This document shows, one piece after another, positions 7,302 through 14,921 of a stretch of 16,465 bases of DNA; the first letter of the stretch is position 1, and every line of letters begins with the position of its first letter. The stretch comes from an uncultured Treponema sp. (GTDB lineage Bacteria > Spirochaetota > Spirochaetia > Treponematales > Treponemataceae). The stretch lies in contig CALGGS010000081.1 of the NCBI GenBank assembly GCA_937915735.1, positions 1-16,465 of the forward strand, in the 5' to 3' direction. A model generated the notes under the pieces. It did not search any database. It saw nothing but the letters and a program-made list of their open reading frames with translations, and was not told the origin of the DNA. A program made the position numbers and the translations under genes.

Positions 7302-7517
7302 CTAAAATAAATTATTTAAATTTGTTTCTAGTGCATCGCAAATTCGCTTTAATATTAAATATGAAGGATTTCTTTTGCCTCGTTCCAAGCCTGAAATATA
7401 AGTTCTGTCAATTTCTGTTATTTCTGCAAACTTTTCTTGAGAAATGTTTTTGCTTTGTCTTAATTCACGGAGTTTTTTCCCCAGATTTTTTAGGATTTCA
7501 GATTCATTTTCTGTCAT
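7302..7517 (-). CDS. XRE-family HTH regulator, probable restriction-modification controller (C) protein
   Basis: The 71-aa protein is almost entirely one Cro/CI-type helix-turn-helix domain: LGKKLRELRQSKNISQEKFA (12-31), then the recognition-helix region TEIDRTYISGLERGKRNPS (34-52). Its size and position directly upstream of the endonuclease gene match C proteins. Those proteins bind their own promoter and time endonuclease synthesis so that methylation comes first. The gene has no Shine-Dalgarno and its promoter places the transcript start on the ATG; C genes of known systems are often leaderless. A candidate binding site overlaps the -35 (7539-7563). An alternative is a plain repressor unrelated to restriction timing. 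Confidence 0.85.
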   Translation of the reverse strand: MTENESEILKNLGKKLRELRQSKNISQEKFAEITEIDRTYISGLERGKRNPSYLILKRICDALETNLNNLF

Positions 7518-7523
7518 AATTTA

Positions 7524-7551
7524 AATATAAATTATGTTGACGATAAGACAA
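7524..7551 (-). promoter_or_regulatory. Promoter of the controller-endonuclease operon, probably leaderless
   Basis: On the minus strand TTGTCT (7551-7546) and TATATT (7529-7524) are 16 bp apart. The -10 ends 6 nt before the ATG at 7517. The promoter faces away from the SPOR gene and overlaps an inverted repeat at its -35. Confidence 0.5.
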
Positions 7552-7563
7552 CGGACAATCGTC
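7539..7563. promoter_or_regulatory. Inverted repeat over the controller -35 (candidate C box)
   Basis: GACGAT (7539-7544) and ATCGTC (7558-7563) are perfect inverted copies. Between them, two direct GACAA copies (7547-7551 and 7554-7558) lie 7 bp apart. The site covers the -35 of the controller promoter, where C proteins typically bind to activate or repress. Confidence 0.5.
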
Positions 7564-7643
7564 TACTTTTTTTTCTCTTCTTAATTTTTTCCTATTTTTC
7601 ACCGATAATAAAATGTATCTTTGTTTAGAGATGGTGGGGTTTT

Positions 7644-9590
7644 ATGAAAAAATCTTTTAAGTTTGTTGTTTCATTTTTGATTCTTAATCTTTTGCTCACG
7701 GCTTCTGTTTTTGCGGAAGGCTTCCATGTCTGCGTGGCTTCGTATCAAAAGCTTTCAAATGCGCAGGAAATGGTTTCTAAGCTTGAAAGACAGAGCATTT
7801 CTGCGATTATCAGCGAGAGTCAGGTCAAAAATAAGAGTTATTACCGAGTTCTTCTTTCAAAAGAATTTAAAAAAATCGAGGATGCGCGAAAATATCGCGA
7901 TGAGGTTAAAAATTATTCTTTTGTGAAGGCTCTTAATCTTAAGGATTTTTGGGTTTGCAAGAGCGAGAAAATTATTTCAAATAAGGCTGTTGCTCCGACT
8001 CCGGCTCCCGCTCCGAAAATTACGCCAAAGCCGGCTCCAAAACCAGCTCCTGCTCCAAAGCCGGTTGAAAAAAAGGTTGAGCCGAAGGTTGAGGAGCCAA
8101 AAATTGAGCCAATTCCTGAGCCTCCTGTGAAAAATATTGAGCCGGAAGTTCTCCCAGAGCCGGCTCCAGAACCAGAACCAGAGCCTCTTCCTGAGCCGAC
8201 CCCGGAAGTTGAAGCGGAGACACTTCCGCCAGTCGTTGAAGAAGTTAAGCCTAGTGAGCCGATTCTTCTTGAAAAAAAAGAGGCCGTTTTGTCTGAGGAA
8301 ACTCCTTTTTCTGTGGCAGTTCGTTCATATAAATACGAGCAGTTCGCCGAAAATGACAAAAATCGTCTGAGGGAACTTGGATTTAATTCTTATCTTGTGA
8401 ATACCTTCGATGACACGACTTTCTTTGCTTTTAATATTCATGCGGGAGTTTTTGCGACTCGTTCAGAAGCAGAGGAATTGCAGAAGCAGTTTACGGATGC
8501 CGGAATTGAAGACACGGTTGTTTCAGATTTTAATGATTTGAAAGAAAAAATTAAAAAATATGACGAAATTATAACGAATGAGCGGGTTAGTTTTGACACT
8601 GGACTTGGCGAGATTCCTTCCAGCCTTCCAGATTCAGTTGCGAACCTTATCCGAGAAATTCCTGTGAACAAGAATTTCCTTCTCGAAGAGCTTTCTATTC
8701 TTGATTTGGATAATTATTTCCTTTCTGATGAAAAGCCGGAGGGGCTCATGGAGATTTTGGATGCGATTAACGCAGAAGAGACTGTTCACGCTGCCGCACT
8801 TGCAAAATATCACGATGAGCTTTACCGCAAGGACGTAAAAATCTTTATTACGGAAGCAGATAAATTCAGCTTTGATATGGAAAATTCTTCTCCGATTGAG
8901 CATTTACAGCTGGGCTCTTCAAGCGGAATCTTTGAGTGTGATTTGTATGAAGATGCCGCAAAATTCATTTTGTGTGGGACAAATTTCAGTTCAAAGCTCT
9001 TCATCAAGATTGAGACGGCGGATTTTTCAAAGGATGAGTATGTTGATTTCCTGAATAATTCTTTCAATGACTCGACTTTGGCGATTTATCCGCAGCTACG
9101 ACGAACGCTTTTCGTTCTTCCAGATGTAAATCCAGAGGTTCAGAGAGATTTTATCAGCTTTAATTTGAGTCGAGTTCAAGATTCTTATGCACAGGAAAGA
9201 GGAAACAAGGACTGGGCGCTTTTGATTGTCGGTCATTATCTGGCTAAGACTTTTATTCACGAAAAAGCGGCACTTTTGAGCCTTGGCTTCTATGATTTGG
9301 ATTATGATTTCAACGCGAAGACAGTTCATTCAGTCTTTACGGCGGACAAAAATAATGTGAATATTTCCGGAGACAATCAGCCTGTTCGTCTTCGTGATGA
9401 AGTAGATGGCTGGTATCTGAAAAATTCAAGCCAGAAAGAAGTTTCGTTCTCGACAAAATCTTATGTAATTGCCTTGGATACGGCGACGGCTTCTTCTATC
9501 GAAAAGGATGATTTAGTTGTTGCTGCGAATGATTTGAAGGTTTGGTCTGGAGAAGTTCCGTCATTGCCAAATATCATTGATGCAAAGTAG
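7644..9590 (+). CDS. Secreted protein with two SPOR domains and an uncharacterised C-terminal region
   Basis: SPOR domains bind denuded peptidoglycan glycan strands, so a cell-envelope role is likely; the exact function is unknown. The 648-aa protein has a signal peptide (KKSFK, hydrophobic core, cleavage probably after VFA at 24). SPOR domain 1 spans about 26-105 (FHVCVASYQK to FVKALNLKDFWVC). A Pro/Ala/Lys then Pro/Glu-rich linker (about 117-206) is a likely periplasmic spacer. SPOR domain 2 spans about 222-296 (FSVAVRSYK to IEDTVVSDF). The C-terminal half (about 300-648) resembles nothing I know and has alternating short hydrophobic strands but no membrane helix. There is no lipobox. A GGTGGGG run just upstream of the ATG could serve as ribosome binding site. 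The PAP2 gene follows closely. Confidence 0.85.
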   Translation: MKKSFKFVVSFLILNLLLTASVFAEGFHVCVASYQKLSNAQEMVSKLERQSISAIISESQVKNKSYYRVLLSKEFKKIEDARKYRDEVKNYSFVKALNLKDFWVCKSEKIISNKAVAPTPAPAPKITPKPAPKPAPAPKPVEKKVEPKVEEPKIEPIPEPPVKNIEPEVLPEPAPEPEPEPLPEPTPEVEAETLPPVVEEVKPSEPILLEKKEAVLSEETPFSVAVRSYKYEQFAENDKNRLRELGFNSYLVNTFDDTTFFAFNIHAGVFATRSEAEELQKQFTDAGIEDTVVSDFNDLKEKIKKYDEIITNERVSFDTGLGEIPSSLPDSVANLIREIPVNKNFLLEELSILDLDNYFLSDEKPEGLMEILDAINAEETVHAAALAKYHDELYRKDVKIFITEADKFSFDMENSSPIEHLQLGSSSGIFECDLYEDAAKFILCGTNFSSKLFIKIETADFSKDEYVDFLNNSFNDSTLAIYPQLRRTLFVLPDVNPEVQRDFISFNLSRVQDSYAQERGNKDWALLIVGHYLAKTFIHEKAALLSLGFYDLDYDFNAKTVHSVFTADKNNVNISGDNQPVRLRDEVDGWYLKNSSQKEVSFSTKSYVIALDTATASSIEKDDLVVAANDLKVWSGEVPSLPNIIDAK

Positions 9591-9609
9591 AGATTCTTCG
9601 CTTCGCTCA
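9591..9609. repeat. Partial copy C of the dispersed repeat
   Basis: AGATTCTTCGCTTCGCTCA directly follows the SPOR stop codon and matches the left part of copies A and B (AGATTCTTCG). The right part (AGAATGACA) is missing. Its last base is the A of an in-frame ATG for the next gene. Confidence 0.45.
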
Positions 9610-9617
9610 TGAAAATT

Positions 9618-10424
9618 ATGAGAAAGAAATTTCTTTTGACTGCACTATTACCAGTTTTGGGGCTAGTTTCTCTTTTTTCCGAAGAAGCAGGGGTAAAAGT
9701 TTTTGCGCTTAATCCTGTAACTGACGGCATTTTGCTCGGAAGCGGAGTCCTTCTTTCAGGCAGCGATTTGATTCTGGATAATGTTCTTGAAGTGAATCGT
9801 CAGAAATGGGACGGACGCACTTTAGACAAGGCCGATGTGAATTCTCTCGACAGAATTTTTATGCATTCGTATTCAAAGAATCGTGATTTGGCGGCGGATA
9901 TTGTGCTTGGGGGAGCGATGTTAAGTCCGCTCATTCTTACTGGAACTGACAAAAACGAATGGTTCACTTGCCTTGTAATGTACTCTGAAGCCCTTTTGAT
10001 TTCAAACGGAATAAAGGAGCTTGCAAAACTGGCGGTTAATCGCACGCGGCCGTATATGTATTATGATTCATCGACTTATCCTGAGGATGATGTTGAGGAA
10101 GGCGATTGGGCGAATTCTTTTCCTTCGGGACACTCAACGATGGCTTTTACGGGCGCGACTTTTACCAGCTACACTTTTTGCAAATATTTTCCTGAGTCAA
10201 GGTGGAAAATTCCTGTTATAGCGACTTCTTATTCAATGGCGATTGGAGTCGCGGCCCTTCGCCTTTCGAGCGGAAATCACTTTTTTACGGATGTGCTGGC
10301 AGGCGCGGCAATTGGTTGTTCTGTCGGATTTTTAGTTCCGTATCTTCATACATTTAATACGAAAAATGATTTGAATATTTCACTTTTGATGAATGGAGTG
10401 AGCGTTAGTCTGAAAATGCCGTAA
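9618..10424 (+). CDS. PAP2-superfamily phosphatase, exported
   Basis: PAP2 enzymes remove phosphate from lipid phosphates or related substrates at the membrane or in the periplasm. The 268-aa protein carries all three motifs of the superfamily: KLAVNRTRP (K137 to P145), PSGH (169-172) and RLSSGNH (R215 to H221) with D225 close behind. The N-terminus MRKKFLLTALLPVLGLVSLF is a signal peptide or anchor. Further hydrophobic stretches (about 32-55, 93-108, 117-132, 197-215, 225-241) suggest a membrane enzyme. An in-frame ATG at 9609 would add three residues (MKI); neither start has a clear Shine-Dalgarno. The short gap to the SPOR gene suggests co-transcription. The substrate (phosphatidate, undecaprenyl diphosphate or lipid A phosphate) cannot be told. 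The 3' end overlaps the convergent exporter gene by 20 bp. Confidence 0.9.
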   Translation: MRKKFLLTALLPVLGLVSLFSEEAGVKVFALNPVTDGILLGSGVLLSGSDLILDNVLEVNRQKWDGRTLDKADVNSLDRIFMHSYSKNRDLAADIVLGGAMLSPLILTGTDKNEWFTCLVMYSEALLISNGIKELAKLAVNRTRPYMYYDSSTYPEDDVEEGDWANSFPSGHSTMAFTGATFTSYTFCKYFPESRWKIPVIATSYSMAIGVAALRLSSGNHFFTDVLAGAAIGCSVGFLVPYLHTFNTKNDLNISLLMNGVSVSLKMP

Positions 10425-12765
10425 TAACGGCTGTTACTAAGCCTGCAAAAACCGTAAGACCGAGCATGTGGACCGGCGGAAATGTTGAGAGTGAGAGTGC
10501 TCCAAATGAAAGGGCAGTCGTTATGAACGAAAGCAAAATCGCAAAATTGTTCAGATTTTGTTTTTCCTGCAGTTTTTCTTTTCCTTCAATTGCATAAATT
10601 ATGTAATCCAGACCAAGACCGAAAACTAAAACGAGGGCGGTAATCGGGAAAAAGCTCAGCTTGATTTTTGCGATAAGCAGCACGGCTGTCGTAACCAAAG
10701 TAACAAGAAGCGGAACTGAGGCTATTTTTAGGACGAGAGACATTTTGTAAAAGAAGGACAAAATCACAATTACGGCGATAAAAGCGAGTGCAAGCATTTT
10801 CAGCATGGTTTTTGAAAGAATGTCCAGCTGACTAGAAATATCACTTACCTTATTAACAAAATAAATTCCGTTATGATTTTGGGCATATTCTCTAAAAAAG
10901 TGCTCATCTTCACGAGAAGCGTGGAGTGGCATTACGCAGGAATAAAATTCACCGTCAACCTCGCCAATCCAGAGATTTGAAATGGCCTCCTGAATTTCCG
11001 GGGGAAGCGTATTATTTGGGCGAGACGAGCGGTAGTTTTGCTCATAATTCTTTGCCAGAGCCGGAGAATCTTCAAATCCAAGCGCTTCAAATTGCTCTTC
11101 TGCAAAAGGTAAAAGCTTTTCAGCGGCCTTATAGCTTTTCTCTTGTTTTTCTTTTGACGGAATGAACTGACTTACCGAAAGAAAGTTCCCAAGCTTTTTT
11201 TGCCCGACACATTCAGAAAGAAAGGCAGAAAGCTCCTCGTCTTTTTGCAATAAATTTTCTTCGCTGTCAGATTTTAAGATGAAATACCAGCCGCTGGAGC
11301 CTGTGTTCAAAACATTTGCAGAAGTAATTTCGTTCTCTTGCATTTGCCCGGACATTGAGTAAAGCTCGTTTATGCTGTTCTGGATTTTAAATGAGCGGCG
11401 GTTAATAAGAATAGTGAGCAAAGAAAGAATCGTAAGAAGGATTGGCAGAAAATGCAGGATTTTTTTTGATATATTCAAGACTTTCTCAAAGCTTTTGTTA
11501 TTGTCTGATTTTGAAAAAAGAATCGCCCCCCTGCTTTTTGGCATTTTAATCAGCGGATAAAGTGCAACTACTGAAAGATATGAGCTTGCGAGACCAAAAA
11601 ATAAAAAAACGCTGACCTGCTTTAAAAGTGGAAATGGTCCCAGGAAAAGGGCGGCAAAGCAAATTTCTGTAGAAATAAAGCCGAATGTAATTCCGCGAAA
11701 AATGTGCTTACGGACGGCAATTCCGTTTTCGCAAGAAAGATTTGCCTTCCAGTTAATGAAATAATGTATTGAATAGTCAAGGCAGGTTCCGATTAAGGTT
11801 GTGCCGAAAACAAAGGTTAGGACATGAATTCCACGGAAAAACAAAAGAACAGAAATGAATCCGACACCGCAAGAAAATGCGACAGCCAGAGCCGAGGCAA
11901 TCGCCGGCACAAAAGAGCGGAAAATCCACAAAAAAACAAGAATAATCAAAATCAGTGAGACACTTGAAATAATAGAAATTTGTGCCTGTGCGGAACTTGA
12001 ATTCTCGTAAGAATGAAAAGGTACGCCAGAAAAAATGAATTGAATGTCAGCAGGGCGACAAATCTCATCTGCTGTTTCATAAATACTTTTGACTGCGTTT
12101 TGCTTACTTGCCATTGCAGAGCCTTTTTCTGAAACTGTTCCGCGGATTAAAACATACCATAAATCATCTTTTTGGCAGGCGAGAACATTGTCTTTTAAAC
12201 TCATGCTTGTTGCAGAGACAGCACCGTCTTCTAAATTTTTTTTTAGGCTTCGCTCACTTAACAAAAAAGGGTCTTCGTCCAGAAATGCTAAATCTGAAAT
12301 AGAGAATGCTCCGTAAACACTGGAAAGTGCGTCATTTGCAATTTCTTTTGCATTTTCGTTTTCAAGCAGATTTATATCATTATCAGAAAGAAGAAAAAAA
12401 CGATTTTCGTGCAGATACTCAGTAATTTCGGAAACTGAAGATGAATTAACATAAAGCGAGAGAGAGTCAAAGTAAGATTTTTCGGCCCTTGCCGGTGTAT
12501 CATTATAATGCGCGTAAAATCTTTCAGCGGCGGTTTTCGCGTCTTCAAAATTCCTTGCTTTTGTAAGAATTGTGAACTCGCGGCTTGTTTTATCTCCCAG
12601 AAGATTGTCTGCTTTTTGAACTTCGTGCAGTGATGAGGATGGTGGCATAATTTCAAAAAGACTCGTTCCAAAAGAAATTTCGGGCGAGACGACAATAGAA
12701 ATGATAAAGGCAATAAAAATTGCTGAATGAAAGAAAATCCAGAATGAAAGGAATTTATTCTTCAT
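10405..12765 (-). CDS. MMPL/RND-superfamily exporter
   Basis: Members of this group move lipids or other hydrophobic molecules across or out of the inner membrane using the proton gradient. The 786-aa protein has the duplicated layout of one helix, a large outer loop and five helices, twice. These are TM1 about 5-27, a loop about 30-260, a helix block about 262-408, TM7 about 438-456, a second loop about 457-640 and a final helix block about 645-783. The conserved polar helix motif occurs in both halves as GTCLDYSIHY (326-335) and FGLGLDYIIYAIEG. It starts 33 bp after aroC without a clear Shine-Dalgarno, so it is probably read from the aroC promoter. The pairing with aroC suggests no obvious shared pathway. 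The cargo is unknown. Confidence 0.88.
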   Translation of the reverse strand: MKNKFLSFWIFFHSAIFIAFIISIVVSPEISFGTSLFEIMPPSSSLHEVQKADNLLGDKTSREFTILTKARNFEDAKTAAERFYAHYNDTPARAEKSYFDSLSLYVNSSSVSEITEYLHENRFFLLSDNDINLLENENAKEIANDALSSVYGAFSISDLAFLDEDPFLLSERSLKKNLEDGAVSATSMSLKDNVLACQKDDLWYVLIRGTVSEKGSAMASKQNAVKSIYETADEICRPADIQFIFSGVPFHSYENSSSAQAQISIISSVSLILIILVFLWIFRSFVPAIASALAVAFSCGVGFISVLLFFRGIHVLTFVFGTTLIGTCLDYSIHYFINWKANLSCENGIAVRKHIFRGITFGFISTEICFAALFLGPFPLLKQVSVFLFFGLASSYLSVVALYPLIKMPKSRGAILFSKSDNNKSFEKVLNISKKILHFLPILLTILSLLTILINRRSFKIQNSINELYSMSGQMQENEITSANVLNTGSSGWYFILKSDSEENLLQKDEELSAFLSECVGQKKLGNFLSVSQFIPSKEKQEKSYKAAEKLLPFAEEQFEALGFEDSPALAKNYEQNYRSSRPNNTLPPEIQEAISNLWIGEVDGEFYSCVMPLHASREDEHFFREYAQNHNGIYFVNKVSDISSQLDILSKTMLKMLALAFIAVIVILSFFYKMSLVLKIASVPLLVTLVTTAVLLIAKIKLSFFPITALVLVFGLGLDYIIYAIEGKEKLQEKQNLNNFAILLSFITTALSFGALSLSTFPPVHMLGLTVFAGLVTAVITAFSD

Positions 12766-12798
12766 ATTTTCAGAATCGCTTTATTAGCAGGGGCTTTT

Positions 12799-13902
12799 CT
12801 AAAGCTTGCTGGAACGATTTTGCAGAATTAAATCTGCAAGAACAATGGCTGTCATTGCTTCGATTACAGGGACGATTCTAGGGCAAAGACAGACATCGTG
12901 TCTTCCTTCAATAATCAGGTCTGAATCTGTGTATTTTTTTGCTTCATCAACGGAAATTGTCTTTTGACTTTGGAAAATACTTGGTACGGGCTTTACGGCC
13001 ACTCTAAAGAAAATGTCGTTTCCGTTTGAGATTCCGCCTAAAATTCCGCCGGCGTTGTTTGTCTCAAAAATTGGCCTTCCCTTTGAGTCAATCCGCATTT
13101 TATCGTTATTTTGGCTTCCAGTTGAATCGCTTGCCGCAAAACCGGCACCGAATTCGATTCCTTTTACGGCTCCTATGCTCAAAATCGCCTTCGCAAGCTC
13201 TGCATCAAGCTTTCCAAAAACCGGCTCACCGATTCCTGCAGGAAGTCCTGAAACCCGGCAGGCGATGATACCGCCGGCAGAGTCTTTGTTAGCGCGGATT
13301 TCCTCGATTTTTTCGTTCATTTTTGCGGCACTTTCGTTGTCTGGCGCCCGGAGAGCGTTCTGTTCTATTTGGGAAAAATCAACTTTGTTTATAGAAATTC
13401 CAGCGGCACGCTCTGTGTAGGCAGTGATTTTTATATCACAAATATTTTCGAGAACTTGAAGGGCAATTGCTCCCGCCGCGACACGGCTTGCTGTTTCCCG
13501 TCCGCTTGAACGGCCTCCGCCTCGATAGTCCCGAAAGCCGTATTTTGAGTAAAAGGAAAAATCTGCGTGCCCGGGTCTGAATGTCGTGGCAAGATTTCCA
13601 TAATCTTTTGAATGTTGGCTTGTGTTTTGAATTACAATCCCAATCGGAGTGCCTTCGCTTTTTCCCTCAAAAATTCCGCTTAAAATTTGGGCTTTGTCGT
13701 CTTCTTTTCGTGCAGTTACGGAAGCGTTGTTTTTTCCGCCAAAACTTTGTCCGGGCTTTCTTCTGTCGAGGGCAGCCTGAATGCGTTCTTCGTCGATTTG
13801 AATTCCCGCTGGAACTCCGTCAACAACGCAGCCAAGTGCTGTTCCGTGACTTTCTCCAAAGGTTGTTACTTTAAAAATTGTTCCGATTGTATTTTGTGCC
13901 AT
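12799..13902 (-). CDS. aroC: Chorismate synthase
   Basis: The enzyme makes chorismate from 5-enolpyruvylshikimate-3-phosphate, the last shikimate-pathway step before aromatic amino acids and folate; it needs reduced FMN. The 367-aa protein, normal for the family, has signature 1 GESHGTALGCVVDGVPAGI (16-34) with His19, the RPGHADFSFYSKYG block (109-122, His112), signature 2 GGGRSSGRETASR (128-140) and signature 3 GRHDVCLCPR (333-342). The start MAQNTIGTIFKVTTFGESHG is typical. The promoter puts transcription on the ATG, with no Shine-Dalgarno. It is first in a probable two-gene unit with the MMPL exporter. Confidence 0.97.
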   Translation of the reverse strand: MAQNTIGTIFKVTTFGESHGTALGCVVDGVPAGIQIDEERIQAALDRRKPGQSFGGKNNASVTARKEDDKAQILSGIFEGKSEGTPIGIVIQNTSQHSKDYGNLATTFRPGHADFSFYSKYGFRDYRGGGRSSGRETASRVAAGAIALQVLENICDIKITAYTERAAGISINKVDFSQIEQNALRAPDNESAAKMNEKIEEIRANKDSAGGIIACRVSGLPAGIGEPVFGKLDAELAKAILSIGAVKGIEFGAGFAASDSTGSQNNDKMRIDSKGRPIFETNNAGGILGGISNGNDIFFRVAVKPVPSIFQSQKTISVDEAKKYTDSDLIIEGRHDVCLCPRIVPVIEAMTAIVLADLILQNRSSKL

Positions 13903-13908
13903 AACTGA

Positions 13909-13937
13909 ATTATATCAAACAGTCATTTTTTTTTGAA
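13909..13937 (-). promoter_or_regulatory. aroC promoter, probably leaderless
   Basis: On the minus strand TTCAAA (13937-13932) and a perfect TATAAT (13914-13909) are 17 bp apart. Six bases (TCAGTT) separate the -10 from the ATG at 13902, so the transcript should begin at the start codon. Confidence 0.6.
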
Positions 13938-13939
13938 CA

Positions 13940-14020
13940 TCAAGACTAAAGGGAATCTCGAAAAACTTCAGAAAATCGCCGAAGGCGAGGTTTTCGAAGT
14001 TCCCTAAATTTAGTCTTTGA
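13940..14020. repeat. 81-bp imperfect palindrome between divergent promoters
   Basis: Outer arms AAGACTAAA (13942-13950) and TTTAGTCTT (14009-14017) are perfect inverted copies. Further inward GGGAA pairs with TTCCC, TCGAAAA with TTTTCGA, and CGCC with GGCG, around a GAA centre. It lies between the aroC -35 and the mrp promoter and overlaps the mrp -35 (14017-14022). Neither predicted transcript includes it, so it is probably a DNA element or mobile repeat rather than an RNA structure. Confidence 0.65.
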
Positions 14021-14045
14021 CTATAAGGAAAAATTTAATTATCTT
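14017..14045 (+). promoter_or_regulatory. Promoter of the mrp operon
   Basis: TTGACT (14017-14022) and TATCTT (14040-14045) are 17 bp apart. Transcription would start near 14052, leaving a short leader that carries the AGAGG ribosome binding site. Confidence 0.55.
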
Positions 14046-14064
14046 TATTGAAAAGAGGTTCTAA

Positions 14065-14898
14065 ATGGCTGAAAACTGTACTCACGATTGTTCTAGTTGT
14101 TCTTCAAATTGTAAATCTAAAGATTTAAGGGCAACTCTTCATGACGGAAGTTGTGTTAAAAAAGTAATTGGCGTTGTTTCTGGAAAAGGCGGTGTCGGAA
14201 AATCATTGGTAACGGCTCTTCTCGCTGCAAAAATGCGAAAATCTGGCTTTAAAACGGCTGTCCTTGACGCTGACATTACGGGGCCTTCTATTCCTACAAG
14301 TTTTGGTGTTTCTGAGCAAAAAGCGATGGGCGACAAAAACGGAACGATTTATCCTGTAAAAAGCGAAAAAGGCGTAAAATTAATGAGCATGAATTTCCTT
14401 CTCGAAAAGGAAACTGACCCGGTTTTGTGGCGCGGTCCTGTAATTGCAGGCGCAGTCAAGCAGTTTTGGACGGATGTAGACTGGGGCGACATTGATTTTA
14501 TGTTTGTCGATATGCCTCCAGGAACCGGCGATGTCCCGCTGACTGTTTTCCAGTCCCTCCCGGTAGATGGAATCGTTATCGTTTCTTCTCCTCAGCAGCT
14601 TGTACGAGTTATCGTTGAAAAAGCCGTAAAAATGGCAGGAATGATGAAAATCCCGATTCTGGGTCTCGTCGAAAATATGAGCTATGTAAAATGCCCTCAC
14701 TGTAACGAAGAAATCAAAGTCTTCGGCGAGTCGAACATAAACGGAATTGCCCTTGAATATGGAATCCCTGTCCTGGCAAAAATCCCTATGAGCGAGGACA
14801 TCTCCAATGCAATCGACTCAGGTGATGTCGAAAGTCTGGACGGTGAATTCTTAGATGCGGCAGTTAAGCAGATAGAAATGCTTAATACTAAAAACTAA
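14065..14898 (+). CDS. Mrp/NBP35-family iron-sulfur cluster carrier ATPase
   Basis: Mrp/ApbC proteins bind a labile [4Fe-4S] cluster and pass it to target enzymes in the cytoplasm, with ATP hydrolysis. The 277-aa protein has a deviant Walker A SGKGGVGKS (39-47), a switch DADITGPSIP (68-77), a Walker B-like region FMFVDMPPGTGD (145-156) and the C-terminal cluster-binding pair C210-P-H-C213. An N-terminal Cys cluster (C5, C9, C12, C16) resembles the extra cluster site of NBP35. AGAGG lies 6-7 nt before the ATG. It heads an operon with a Cys-rich protein and a dihydrouridine synthase; the Cys-rich neighbour is a plausible client or redox partner. Confidence 0.93.
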   Translation: MAENCTHDCSSCSSNCKSKDLRATLHDGSCVKKVIGVVSGKGGVGKSLVTALLAAKMRKSGFKTAVLDADITGPSIPTSFGVSEQKAMGDKNGTIYPVKSEKGVKLMSMNFLLEKETDPVLWRGPVIAGAVKQFWTDVDWGDIDFMFVDMPPGTGDVPLTVFQSLPVDGIVIVSSPQQLVRVIVEKAVKMAGMMKIPILGLVENMSYVKCPHCNEEIKVFGESNINGIALEYGIPVLAKIPMSEDISNAIDSGDVESLDGEFLDAAVKQIEMLNTKN

Positions 14899-14921
14899 AC
14901 CACGAATTACCCGGAGATTTT

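Noticed and set aside
7913..8359. A 148-codon Gly/Ser-rich open frame on the minus strand, with a 67-codon companion at 8020-8223.
   Set aside because: They are the complement of the Pro/Glu/Ala-rich linker of the SPOR protein; low-complexity composition keeps stops out. No ribosome binding site or family resemblance.
12780..12805. Weak hairpin between aroC and the MMPL gene (GCTTT/AAAGC).
   Set aside because: Five-base core with mismatched extensions and no T-tract; not enough for a terminator or attenuator call.
13013..13908. Several plus-strand open frames of 73-135 codons.
   Set aside because: They lie antisense within aroC, whose motifs are complete; shadows of its codon bias.
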